Below are positions 42,468 through 50,324 of a stretch of 64,000 nt of DNA, piece by piece. The notes under the pieces were generated by a model. It worked only from the letters and a program-made list of their open reading frames with translations. It was not told where the DNA came from and did no database searches. The translations under genes were made by a program, and so were the position numbers. Source of the stretch: CAKSQF01 sp051867925 (lineage in GTDB: Bacteria; Bacillota; Clostridia; Oscillospirales; CAG-272); assembly GCA_051867925.1 (NCBI GenBank), contig JBJDZI010000116.1, positions 31,459 through 95,458 on the forward strand. The letters are read 5' to 3'. How positions within the stretch are numbered: position 1 is the first letter of the stretch; every line of letters starts with the position of its first letter.

Positions 42468-43757
42468 ATGAAAAAATCAATTGCAATCCCTGCAATCCTG
42501 CTGAGTCTGACCCTATGGATCACTCCGCTGCATGGCGCGCTTCCCGCATTTGCGAGTGCCGAAGCAGCAGAAGCCGACGAATCGGCTTCCTCACCGGACG
42601 AGCCGCTAACAGCGGAGCCTGCCGAAACGGAAGATGCTCCGGAAAATCCCGCATTGATCACGCTGACCGCACCCAAAGCGCTCCGCGCAGGCGAAGCGGT
42701 GACTTTTACACTGGTCTGCAACGGAACAAATCTGCGGGCGGCGCAGGGCAGTCTCACCTACGATCCGTCCATCCTGACCTATGTGGGTAGTGAGGCGGTT
42801 CCTGAAGATTGGGAGATTACCTTCTACGAGGCGGACGGAACGCTGAAATATTTAGGTCTGTCCACCGAAAACCGGGGGCTTCTCGGCGAAACGGAGCTGA
42901 TCCGGATCACCTTCCGCATCAAAGATACCGCCGTGGAAGGGAAAGGACTTCCCTTCACCCTGTCGGATGCTACGGTTTACAACGGAAAAGAAGAAGAAAT
43001 CCTGCCCGGCGGCGAATTCACCTTCGCGGTGACCCGTCCGCTCTCCACCAAATGTACGCTGGAATCGCTTTCCATCGCGGGCGGCAATCTCTCCCCTGCT
43101 TTCTCCCCCAAAATCACCGAATACACCATCACGCTTCCTTATACCACCTATTACGCGGATGTGACTGCCGTTGCCTGCGAATACGGGCAGATCAAACTCA
43201 GCAGTCGGGAACTGGCGGTGGGTGAGAACGAGATTCGGGTGACAGTTGTTTCCGAGTCGGGACTGCAGAAGGTCTACACCATCACCGTTACCCGCCTTGC
43301 GGATCCCAACTACGTTCACTCCTCAGATAATCGCATCCTTTCGCTGGAACTGTCCGACGGTCTGCTTTTCCCCGCATTTTCCCCCGAAGTCACAGAATAT
43401 TCGGTCTATATGGTGAAAGGACAGGATGTGACCCTGACTCCCACCCCCGCAGACAAAGCCGTTGCGGATACGCTGACCATCGCGGCACGCATTGCTCCCG
43501 GTACGTCTTTGAAAGACGCCACCGCCGGCACTTTTACCATCGTCTGCAGTGCTGAAGACGGCACCCCCCGAACTTACACCTTCCATACAATCCTGCTGGA
43601 TACCCCCGAGGAACTTGCCAAGGTGCAAAGTTCCACCGTATCCGAAAGCCCTCTGACTGTGATCCTGATCTTCTCCTTCGCCGCCGTGACCGTCTTCTTC
43701 CTTGGATTCGTAGCGAGCCACCTCTTCCAAGCCCGCAACGGCAAGAAGGAAAATTGA
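42468..43757 (+). CDS. membrane-anchored cohesin protein
   Basis: A 429-residue protein with signal peptide (1-32), acidic linker, cohesin-like domain at 62-190 (ITLTAPKALRAGEAVTFTLV, RAAQGSLTYDPSILTYVGSE, then GETELIRITFRIKDTA), two cadherin-like beta-sandwich domains (196-277 and 288-377; both with the L-S-P-AFSPxxTEYxxx pattern) and a C-terminal membrane helix (396-419) with a short positive tail. It would expose a cohesin outside the membrane. Its gene follows the dockerin-bearing lysozyme gene at 24 bases with no terminator between, so the simplest reading is that they form a binding pair. Cohesin assignment rests on pattern and on the dockerin neighbour. It is followed by a repeat element. 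Confidence 0.82.
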   Translation: MKKSIAIPAILLSLTLWITPLHGALPAFASAEAAEADESASSPDEPLTAEPAETEDAPENPALITLTAPKALRAGEAVTFTLVCNGTNLRAAQGSLTYDPSILTYVGSEAVPEDWEITFYEADGTLKYLGLSTENRGLLGETELIRITFRIKDTAVEGKGLPFTLSDATVYNGKEEEILPGGEFTFAVTRPLSTKCTLESLSIAGGNLSPAFSPKITEYTITLPYTTYYADVTAVACEYGQIKLSSRELAVGENEIRVTVVSESGLQKVYTITVTRLADPNYVHSSDNRILSLELSDGLLFPAFSPEVTEYSVYMVKGQDVTLTPTPADKAVADTLTIAARIAPGTSLKDATAGTFTIVCSAEDGTPRTYTFHTILLDTPEELAKVQSSTVSESPLTVILIFSFAAVTVFFLGFVASHLFQARNGKKEN

Positions 43758-43767
43758 ATAAAATCCA

Positions 43768-44161
43768 ATTGGGGCGCTGCCCCAAATCCCGGCAGGAACC
43801 TTCTTTCAAGAAAGTTCCTGCACCTCCAAGAACTTCAAAAAGCCCGGCAAATACTTGCCGGACGCAGACTGTCGATAAACTATAAATATAGAAAGCCGTC
43901 AGCCAAGGAAATGGGTGGAGAGCTCGAGAGGAGGGCGAAAACTTCGGCGTTTGAGATGGTTTCGCCCTCCTCTCGATTTTCTGAAAGACTTTTTCGACAG
44001 ACTGAGCCCGGCAAATACTTGCCGGGCGAATTGTTATTCATAAATGTTCTGCATCGAACCTGTTCGGGCGGCAAGTATTTGCCGCCCTTTTATAAAAGTT
44101 TTCGGGGTCAATCCCCTTTTTCAAAAGAGGCTTGCAGGGTTTGGGGCGGAACCCCAATTAT
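43768..44161. repeat. composite palindrome/TIR element between convergent genes
   Basis: The best-preserved composite. Left to right: AATTGGGGC...GCCCCAAA stem, GCAGGAACCTTCTTTC hairpin (43792-43820), REP-like palindrome with core CCGGCAAATACTTGCCGG (43841-43864), a 140-base element (43865-44004) with ends CAGACTGTCGA and TCGACAGACTG and an internal CGAGAGGAGGGCGAAA inverted repeat, a second near-identical palindrome (44005-44028), a third palindrome (44066-44087, core GGCGGCAAGTATTTGCCGCC), then AAAAGTTTTCGGGGTC and GTTTGGGGC...CCCCAATT near the nrdR stop. No gene in the 406 bases. Confidence 0.88.
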
Positions 44162-44163
44162 AT

Positions 44164-44616
44164 TTAATTTTTTTTCCTTAACTGATTGATGGCATGGAGG
44201 AAGGTGTCGATGTCCTTGAATTCGCGGTAGACTGATGCGAAGCGAACGTAGGAGACCTCGTCCAGTTTTTGCAGGCGATCCATCACCATCACGCCGATCT
44301 CGGTGGACGGCACGTCGGAGCGCAGATTGTTCAGCAGTTCGGCTTCGATATCATCCACCAGCGCGTCCAGTGCTTCGGGTTTCACGGGACGTTTATAGCA
44401 GGATTTCACAAGTCCCGCCAAAATTTTACGCTTATCAAACACCTCGCGGGATCCGTCTTTTTTCAGCACGAACAGCGGAGCCACTTCCACCGCTTCGTAA
44501 GTGGTAAAGCGGAATTTACAGGACAGGCACTCCCGGCGTCGGCGGATCGCCGAATTTTCGGTGGGACGGGAGTCGATCACTTTGCTGTCCATACAGCCGC
44601 AGTTGGGACACTTCAT
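44164..44616 (-). CDS. nrdR: transcriptional repressor NrdR
   Basis: A 150-residue repressor of ribonucleotide reductase genes that senses ATP/dATP. The N-terminal zinc ribbon has Cys3, Cys6, Cys30 and Cys33 (MKCPNCGCMD, RRRECLSCKFRFTTYE), and an ATP-cone follows (KDGSREVFDKRKILAGLVKS near 51-70). AAAGGA precedes the start. No ribonucleotide reductase gene and no obvious NrdR box pair was seen in the window. It is the last gene of the minus-strand block that runs from dnaA. Confidence 0.96.
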   Translation of the reverse strand: MKCPNCGCMDSKVIDSRPTENSAIRRRRECLSCKFRFTTYEAVEVAPLFVLKKDGSREVFDKRKILAGLVKSCYKRPVKPEALDALVDDIEAELLNNLRSDVPSTEIGVMVMDRLQKLDEVSYVRFASVYREFKDIDTFLHAINQLRKKN

Positions 44617-44636
44617 CTACATCATCCTTTCGTAAA

Positions 44637-45245
44637 TCAATTCTCGGAACCATCGGCATTTTTCATTTGCCGTAAAACGTCCTCGTATAAGGGCAGACCG
44701 CCCAGCAGATTGATGGCTTCCAGCAGAGCGTTTGCCGACAGATCGTCGGGCAGATCCAGTGCTTTCGCCAGTTCTGCACGATAGCGTGTGCTGCTCCGCG
44801 CGCCGGTGAAGCCGTCTTCGTAAAAGCGGTACTTGCTGACAGGCTCGGGAGCCTTGGCATCTTGTGCGGCGTCTGCCGCATAGGGAGCAAACAAAGAGCG
44901 AAGCAGATCGGCCTCCATCCCCTCCACGCCCAGCGTGCCTTCCTTGGAGGGAGCGGCTTTGCGGGCTTCTTTTCCCTTGATCTTGGGGATGTACAGATGG
45001 ATCACCTGCTCCTTGGGCAGAATCGACGCAATATGTCCGCGGATTACTCTGCCCGCACCGTCGCTGTCGGTGACCACGATCAGCCCCCGCTCTTTGGCAA
45101 GCCGTCGAAGCAGAGCCTTTTTTTCGGCTTCCTTAAAGATTCCGAAGCCTTGGGTAGTAAGAATCGTGGCATCCAGCAGAGAGTCCAGCTTGATCTGATC
45201 ATACTTTCCCTCCACCAGCACCACGCGATTGAGTTTCAGTTTCAT
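44637..45245 (-). CDS. rnmV: ribonuclease M5-like Toprim protein
   Basis: A 202-residue protein with an N-terminal Toprim domain: VLVEGKYDQIKLDSLLDA and VVTDSDGAGRVIRGHIAS give the catalytic Glu and DxD, and IPKIKGKEARKAAPSKEGTL with GVEGM follow. This order is characteristic of RNase M5 (5S rRNA maturation) and its DUF4093-carrying clostridial relatives. The start has no strong ribosome binding site and the gene is 10 bases from the holA stop. No 5S rRNA gene is in the window. The symbol is given on family resemblance. Confidence 0.85.
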   Translation of the reverse strand: MKLKLNRVVLVEGKYDQIKLDSLLDATILTTQGFGIFKEAEKKALLRRLAKERGLIVVTDSDGAGRVIRGHIASILPKEQVIHLYIPKIKGKEARKAAPSKEGTLGVEGMEADLLRSLFAPYAADAAQDAKAPEPVSKYRFYEDGFTGARSSTRYRAELAKALDLPDDLSANALLEAINLLGGLPLYEDVLRQMKNADGSEN

Positions 45246-45255
45246 TGTTATTGTC

Positions 45256-46257
45256 TTATAGTTGCAGGATCAGCAGTTCGATCACCCGATAGGAGTCCAG
45301 ACGTGTGGATTTGATCTTACGATCGGCTTCCCTGCAACGGGCGGCAGTCTGTTCCAGCTGCTCCACGGTGCGCTTCATCGCCGACTGCAAGCGTAAAGAG
45401 AGAACATACTCGTGCATCTTGAGCTTAGATGCGATCTCGCCGGGCGTCATGCCGCAATCCCGCAGAACGCGGATCTGGAGCAGGTCGCTCATCATGCGGG
45501 ATACGGTGCCCAGAATTTCCTGGGGCTTCTCTTTTCGACGGATCATGTCCGACAGCAGGATGAAAGCCTTAGCCTTGTCCCGATCCAGCAAAGCGTTGGC
45601 AAAATCAAAGGCTCCGTAAATGGCGGAGGGAGACGCGGCGGTCAGAATATCCTTCTCCTCGATCACATTGCGCCCCTGCGCCATCACATAGGCGCAGACC
45701 TTTTCGGTCTCCCCCGCCAACACGAACATATCGGCAGAGCAATAGTCAATCATCTTCCGGCAAAGTTCAGGCGAGAGAAAACATCCCTGCGCGGTGGCGT
45801 GACGGGCGAGCCAACCCTGCAGGGCGGCGGGTTTTTGCCGCTCAAAATGGACGGCAACCGTGCATTTTTGCAGTGCCGCCAGTTGGGGGGAGGGCTTTTT
45901 GGGCGTTCCTGCAGGAAATTCATCGGGGTGGGTGTAGAGGATCACCGTATCTTCTGCCGCGGACAGCACTTCGCAGAGCGATTCCAGTTGTTCACCGCCG
46001 ATTTTGGAAAAATCGGTATCCCAAAGCTCAATCAGGCGGTCGCCGCCCAAAAGTGCCAGACCGTCCAGTTCTGCCGACAAAGAGGGCAGATCTCCGCTGA
46101 TCTTGATATGATTAAAAGATGCCTCCGGATCGTCCCCGATGACGGCACTGCGGATCTGTTCCAGATAGCGGCGTTTTAGGTATTCTTCTTCCCCATAGAA
46201 AAGGTAAACGCCCCGGGGATCCGATTTCAGTTTTTTGGACAATTCGGTCACGGTCAT
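45256..46257 (-). CDS. holA: DNA polymerase III subunit delta
   Basis: A 333-residue clamp-loader subunit that opens the DnaN ring. The start at 46257 (MTVTELSKKLKSDPRGVYLF) has AAAGGT upstream; the open frame extends 13 codons further without support. Typical pieces are VYLFYGEEEYLKRRYLEQIR, DLPSLSAELDGLALLGGDRL and the C-terminal helical KAKAFILLSDMIRRKEKPQE. No functional Walker A is present, which is normal for delta. It is close to rnmV and nrdR, forming a probable holA-rnmV-nrdR transcript. Confidence 0.92.
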   Translation of the reverse strand: MTVTELSKKLKSDPRGVYLFYGEEEYLKRRYLEQIRSAVIGDDPEASFNHIKISGDLPSLSAELDGLALLGGDRLIELWDTDFSKIGGEQLESLCEVLSAAEDTVILYTHPDEFPAGTPKKPSPQLAALQKCTVAVHFERQKPAALQGWLARHATAQGCFLSPELCRKMIDYCSADMFVLAGETEKVCAYVMAQGRNVIEEKDILTAASPSAIYGAFDFANALLDRDKAKAFILLSDMIRRKEKPQEILGTVSRMMSDLLQIRVLRDCGMTPGEIASKLKMHEYVLSLRLQSAMKRTVEQLEQTAARCREADRKIKSTRLDSYRVIELLILQL

Positions 46258-46292
46258 ATGGATGGTACCTTTCTTTTCTGATGTTGATAAAT

Positions 46293-46330
46293 CCACAAAC
46301 TTTTCCCCAAGGTTGTGGAAAAGTTTGTGG
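46293..46330. promoter_or_regulatory. 14-bp perfect inverted repeat with DnaA-box-like sites
   Basis: Arms CCACAAACTTTTCC (46293-46306) and GGAAAAGTTTGTGG (46317-46330) are exact complements around a 10-base loop. TGTGGAAAA (46315-46323) is a TTTTCCACA DnaA box on the minus strand, and the outer ends read AAATCCACA and TGTGGTTAT. It lies between the pgsA stop and the holA start; there is no T run, so a terminator role is doubtful. Confidence 0.6.
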
Positions 46331-46350
46331 TTATCGTGAAAACTATTGAT

Positions 46351-46956
46351 TTATCCCTTGTCTTTGATCATGGGAATATAGATCGTGAAGTAATTGATTC
46401 CCGAATAAACGGTCATAAAGACCATTACCGCCAGAGAAAGATAGGTGATGAACAGGAAGTTCATGGGATAATAGCCTGCCAGCAGAGGCTCCAGCATAGC
46501 GGCAATGACGAAGACGATCTGCGAGACGGTCTTCACCTTGCCTGCCATATTGGCGGCAATCACCTTGCCGTCGGCATTTTTCGCCAGCAAACGGAGCGAG
46601 GTCACTGCAAGTTCCCGCATCAGTACGATGAAGGTAGAAAAGGTGCAGACGACCGCGAAGAGGTAATCGCCCTCTTTCATCCCGTTGAAAAGTACCAGCG
46701 ACAGCAGCGCGCCCAGCACTAGCAGTTTATCCGCCAGCGGATCCAGGAATTTACCGAAATCGGACACGATATTGTATTTTCTTGCCAGTTTACCGTCCAG
46801 CATATCGGTCAGCGAGATCAGACCGAAGAGTGCCGCGCCCGCAAGACGGGTAGGCGTCTCGGGGAAGAGCGGACAAATCACCAGAATCATAAACACGGGC
46901 ACCAGCAGAGCACGGATCACCGTAAGCACGTTGGGCAAATTTTTAGGACAACTCAT
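46351..46956 (-). CDS. pgsA: CDP-diacylglycerol--glycerol-3-phosphate 3-phosphatidyltransferase
   Basis: A 201-residue membrane enzyme committing CDP-diacylglycerol to phosphatidylglycerol. The CDP-alcohol phosphotransferase motif is visible as DMLDGKLARKYNIVSDFGKFLDPLADK (residues 51-77), with the expected D-x2-D-G-x2-A-R-x8-G-x3-D-x3-D spacing. Five to six membrane helices are present. AAAGGAA precedes the start. It lies 40 bases downstream of rimO on the same strand, an order found in many Bacillota. Confidence 0.95.
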   Translation of the reverse strand: MSCPKNLPNVLTVIRALLVPVFMILVICPLFPETPTRLAGAALFGLISLTDMLDGKLARKYNIVSDFGKFLDPLADKLLVLGALLSLVLFNGMKEGDYLFAVVCTFSTFIVLMRELAVTSLRLLAKNADGKVIAANMAGKVKTVSQIVFVIAAMLEPLLAGYYPMNFLFITYLSLAVMVFMTVYSGINYFTIYIPMIKDKG

Positions 46957-46995
46957 AAGAATATTCCTTTCAATTTCATCGGATCTTCCGAAATT

Positions 46996-48321
46996 TCAGA
47001 TCTTGACGCCCACAAGATCGTAGTCCACGACCTCTTTGATACGGACGAAGACAAAGCTACCCAGTTTCAGTTGCTGACCGGGAGCAGCAGTAAAATAGAT
47101 CTTTCCGTCGATGTCGGGGGCATCTGCGGCACTTCTGCCGTAAAATGCTTCGGAAACGGGATCAAATCCCTCCACGATGACTTTGATGCGCTTCTCCAGC
47201 TTAGATGCGTTGTATGCTTCCACGATGGGAAGCTGGGTATTCATAATGACGTCGTACCGATCCTGCTTCACCTGCTCGTCGATCTGATCGGGCAGGAGCG
47301 CGGCGGGGGTTCCCTCTTCAGCAGAGTAGGTGAAGGCGCCGAAGTGGTTGAACTTCGCTTCCTTGATGAAGTCGCACAGTTCTGCAAACTCTTCCTCGGT
47401 CTCACCGGGGAAGCCTACGATGGCGGTGGTGCGGATGACCATGTTCGGAACGGCTTTGCGAATCCGAGAGACCGTCTCGCGGATCAGCGCGCCGTCTCCG
47501 TGGCGGTTCATTGCCTTCAGAATACGGTCGTTGATGTGCTGGATGGGCAGATCAATATACTTGATGAGTCTGGGATTGTTTTGGTACTCCTGAAGCAACT
47601 CGTCGGTGATTTTATCGGGATAGCAGTAGAGCAGTCTGATCCACGGGATCTCGGTAGCGGCGGTGATGGCTTTCACCAGTTTTGCCAGCGCATAGTCTCC
47701 GTAAAGATCCAGACCGTAGCGGGAGGTGTCCTGTGCGATCAGGTTCAGCTCCTTGACTCCCATCCGCTCCAGTTCCTTTGCTTCCTCCACGATGTCCTCG
47801 ATGGTGCGGGAGCGGAACCTTCCGCGGATCATCGGAATGGCGCAGTAGGTACAACAGTTATCGCAACCCTCTGCAATTTTCAGATAAGCGGTATAATGGG
47901 GGGTGGTGATGATGCGGTTACCGCCCAGATCGGAAATGTTCTTGTCTTTATAGGAGGAATACCGTTCTCCCTTTGCGGCGGCTTCCACCGCAGGCACGAT
48001 ATCGTCCCAGGAACCCACGCCCACGACAGCATCCACCTCGGACAGTTCGTCGAAGATCTCGTCCCGATAACGCTCGGCAAGACAGCCTGTCACGACAATT
48101 CCCTTCAAATGGCGATGTTTCTTCAGCCAAGCCACGTCCAGAATGTTATCGATGGATTCCTGCTTTGCGCTCTCGATGAACGCGCAGGTATTGATAATGA
48201 TCACATCCGCTTCGATGTCCTCACCGGTAATCTCGTATCCTGCTTCTGCCACTTTTGCCAGCATCCGCTCGGAATCGACCTGGTTCTTGGAACATCCAAG
48301 CGATACAAATCCTACTTTCAT
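46996..48321 (-). CDS. rimO: ribosomal protein S12 methylthiotransferase RimO
   Basis: A 441-residue radical SAM enzyme that methylthiolates Asp of ribosomal protein S12. The start at 48321 (MKVGFVSLGCSKNQVDSERM) has GGAGGA upstream; the longer open frame is not supported. The N-terminal cluster cysteines are in SLGCSKNQ, INTCAF and VTGCLAER, and the radical SAM cluster is CDNCCTYC, with a C-terminal TRAM domain. The SLGCSKNQVDSE opening separates RimO from MiaB. The 196 bases before recX hold nothing recognisable. Confidence 0.95.
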   Translation of the reverse strand: MKVGFVSLGCSKNQVDSERMLAKVAEAGYEITGEDIEADVIIINTCAFIESAKQESIDNILDVAWLKKHRHLKGIVVTGCLAERYRDEIFDELSEVDAVVGVGSWDDIVPAVEAAAKGERYSSYKDKNISDLGGNRIITTPHYTAYLKIAEGCDNCCTYCAIPMIRGRFRSRTIEDIVEEAKELERMGVKELNLIAQDTSRYGLDLYGDYALAKLVKAITAATEIPWIRLLYCYPDKITDELLQEYQNNPRLIKYIDLPIQHINDRILKAMNRHGDGALIRETVSRIRKAVPNMVIRTTAIVGFPGETEEEFAELCDFIKEAKFNHFGAFTYSAEEGTPAALLPDQIDEQVKQDRYDVIMNTQLPIVEAYNASKLEKRIKVIVEGFDPVSEAFYGRSAADAPDIDGKIYFTAAPGQQLKLGSFVFVRIKEVVDYDLVGVKI

Positions 48322-48517
48322 AGTTGTTCCTCCGCAGAGGCGTGTCCTCTGCCCCTGCCCGAACCCGCTTGCATCCAAGCGGGTTTTGAGCATATGGGAA
48401 TTTGTTTCAGAATGGTATTGGTTTGCGGGACGGTTTTTGCAAAGTCCCCCTCTTCCGCATGGTGGCGGTGGGACGTGCAGACCTTGGCAATGGGACGCAC
48501 CCGCCGCCTTGGAAGCG

Positions 48518-49105
48518 TCAGTCTGCTTCTCCCGGCAGATCTTCCGGCACATTTGTCGGCAATTTTGCCGGCAAATCTGCCAATGCTGAGCGGATCTCGC
48601 CTGCGCCATATCCCTGCGCTTTCAGTTTGCGGATCAACGCCTCTCTGGATTTTCCCCGCAGCCCGGGCTTATGAGTCAGTTGCTTTGCCAGCGCGGCGAA
48701 GTCATACTGCTCCAGTTCGTCGGGGAGAAGCACCTCGATGTACTCCCGATCCAGTTTCAGCGACAGTTCCATGCGGATCTTGTACGCGCCGAAGTAGCGC
48801 CGCTCCGCCATATAGCGGATCAGATTTCGCCCGAAGCGAAGATCATCCAAAAAGCGTTTTTCTCTGAGAAACTCCAGCGTTTCTGCGATTTCTTCCTCCG
48901 AAAAGCCCCGCTCCGAAAGTTTTTCCCGAAGCTCTCGGCTACTGTGATCCCGCATAGAGATCAGTCTCAGTGCCACCGTCTGAGCGGAGGCAGAGGCTTT
49001 TTTTGACCGACCTTTTTCGGTTCGCCCGCGAGATGTTTCTTTCCCGTCGGTTTGTGTCTCGGGATCATCTCTTTCGGGAAGATCCTTTGCGCTGATCAAT
49101 TTCAT
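48518..49105 (-). CDS. recX: regulatory protein RecX
   Basis: A 195-residue modulator of RecA filaments. After a charged N-terminal extension (1-40) comes the RecX helical repeat core: ALRLISMRDHSSRELREKLS, GFSEEEIAETLEFLREKRFL and DDLRFGRNLIRYMAERRYFG, with a second set ending LIRKLKAQGYGAGEIRSAL. It begins three bases after the recA stop, the usual recA-recX pairing, and is expected to be translated from the same message. Confidence 0.92.
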   Translation of the reverse strand: MKLISAKDLPERDDPETQTDGKETSRGRTEKGRSKKASASAQTVALRLISMRDHSSRELREKLSERGFSEEEIAETLEFLREKRFLDDLRFGRNLIRYMAERRYFGAYKIRMELSLKLDREYIEVLLPDELEQYDFAALAKQLTHKPGLRGKSREALIRKLKAQGYGAGEIRSALADLPAKLPTNVPEDLPGEAD

Positions 49106-49108
49106 TGA

Positions 49109-50200
49109 TTATACGATATCAATATCGAAATCGGCGCTGTCCAGCGGATCCTCGTCGGTCTCGATCTCTACGTCGGCACCTGCATTGCGGATCTTTTCTT
49201 CGATCTCGTTGCAGACATCGGGATGCTCTTCCAGAAAGGTCTTGGTTTTTTCTTTGCCCTGCCCCAGTCGCTCGCCGTTGTAGGAGTAAAAGGCACCGCT
49301 CTTATCCACGATTCCCAGCGCAACGCCCAGATCAATGATCTCGCCGATCTTGGAAATACCCTTGCCGTAGACGATGTCAAATTCGGCGGTCTTAAAGGGA
49401 GGAGCCACCTTGTTCTTGACGATCTTGACCTTGGTGCGGTTGCCGTAGCTTTCCGCGCCGTTCTTCAGGGTCTCGGTGCGGCGCACATCCAGACGGACGG
49501 AGGCGTAATACTTCAGTGCAGAGCCGCCGGGGGTGGTTTCGGGGTTGCCGTACACAATGCCCACCTTCATGCGGAGCTGGTTGATAAAGATCACGATGCA
49601 GTTGGTCTTGGAAATAGCACCGGTGAGTTTGCGCAGCGCCTGAGACATCAGTCTTGCCTGCACTGCCACCTGAGTCGCGCCCATTTCGGCATCCACTTCA
49701 GCCTGGGGAACCAAAGCCGCAACCGAGTCCACTACCACGATGTCTACCGCGCCGGAACGTACCAGCGCTTCGGTGATCTCCAGCGCCTGCTCGGCGGAAT
49801 CGGGCTGGGAAACCAGCAATTCGTTGATATTGATGCCCAAATTCTGTGCGTACACGGGATCCAGCGCGTTTTCCACGTCGATGTATGCGGCAATTCCGTT
49901 CTTTTTCTGCACTTCGGCTACGCAATGGAGTGCCAGCGTAGTCTTACCGGAGGATTCGGGACCGAAAATCTCGATCACGCGCCCTTTGGGCAGACCGCCG
50001 ATGCCCAGCGCAAGGTCCAGCGTCAGCGAGCCTGTGGAAACTGCCGTGACGTTCATCGCCGCATTTTCTCCCAGCCGCATAATGGAGCCTTTGCCGAAGT
50101 CTTTTTCAATTTGTGTCAGTGCTGTATCCAGTGCTTTTTTCTTTGCTTCTTCGCTATCCGCCGCCGTGACGGGAGCGGCTTTTTTTGTTGGTTTAGCCAT
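49109..50200 (-). CDS. recA: recombinase RecA
   Basis: A 363-residue RecA, the strand-exchange filament and SOS co-protease. Walker A is GPESSGKTT. The start at 50200 (MAKPTKKAAPVTAAD) is preferred; a TTG at 50230 has GGAGG only three bases ahead. Several usually fixed positions differ: the catalytic segment reads IDVENALDP (normally IDAEHALDP), loop L1 reads EMGATQVAVQAR (normally MGDSHVGLQAR) and loop L2 reads GNPETTPGGSALK (normally ETTTGGxALK). The remaining core, including FINQLRMKVG and the C-terminal acidic tail, is standard. A 15-codon upstream frame (MEELAKASTSEKSHG) ends on the recA start. No LexA-type (CIN or GAAC) box was recognised. Confidence 0.95.
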   Translation of the reverse strand: MAKPTKKAAPVTAADSEEAKKKALDTALTQIEKDFGKGSIMRLGENAAMNVTAVSTGSLTLDLALGIGGLPKGRVIEIFGPESSGKTTLALHCVAEVQKKNGIAAYIDVENALDPVYAQNLGININELLVSQPDSAEQALEITEALVRSGAVDIVVVDSVAALVPQAEVDAEMGATQVAVQARLMSQALRKLTGAISKTNCIVIFINQLRMKVGIVYGNPETTPGGSALKYYASVRLDVRRTETLKNGAESYGNRTKVKIVKNKVAPPFKTAEFDIVYGKGISKIGEIIDLGVALGIVDKSGAFYSYNGERLGQGKEKTKTFLEEHPDVCNEIEEKIRNAGADVEIETDEDPLDSADFDIDIV

Positions 50201-50324
50201 GGCTTTTTTCGGAGGTACTTGCCTTGGCAAGTTCCTCCATCCCTCCTCAAAAACTATTCTTGTATATTCGATGAAACAGATGGCAGAAAACCTGATTTTC
50301 TGCAGGAAATTTCATTGTATAACC

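Noticed and set aside
43768..44161. CRISPR-like array because of repeated palindromes
   Set aside because: The palindromes are irregularly spaced, separated by conserved TIR elements rather than unique spacers, and no cas gene is present.
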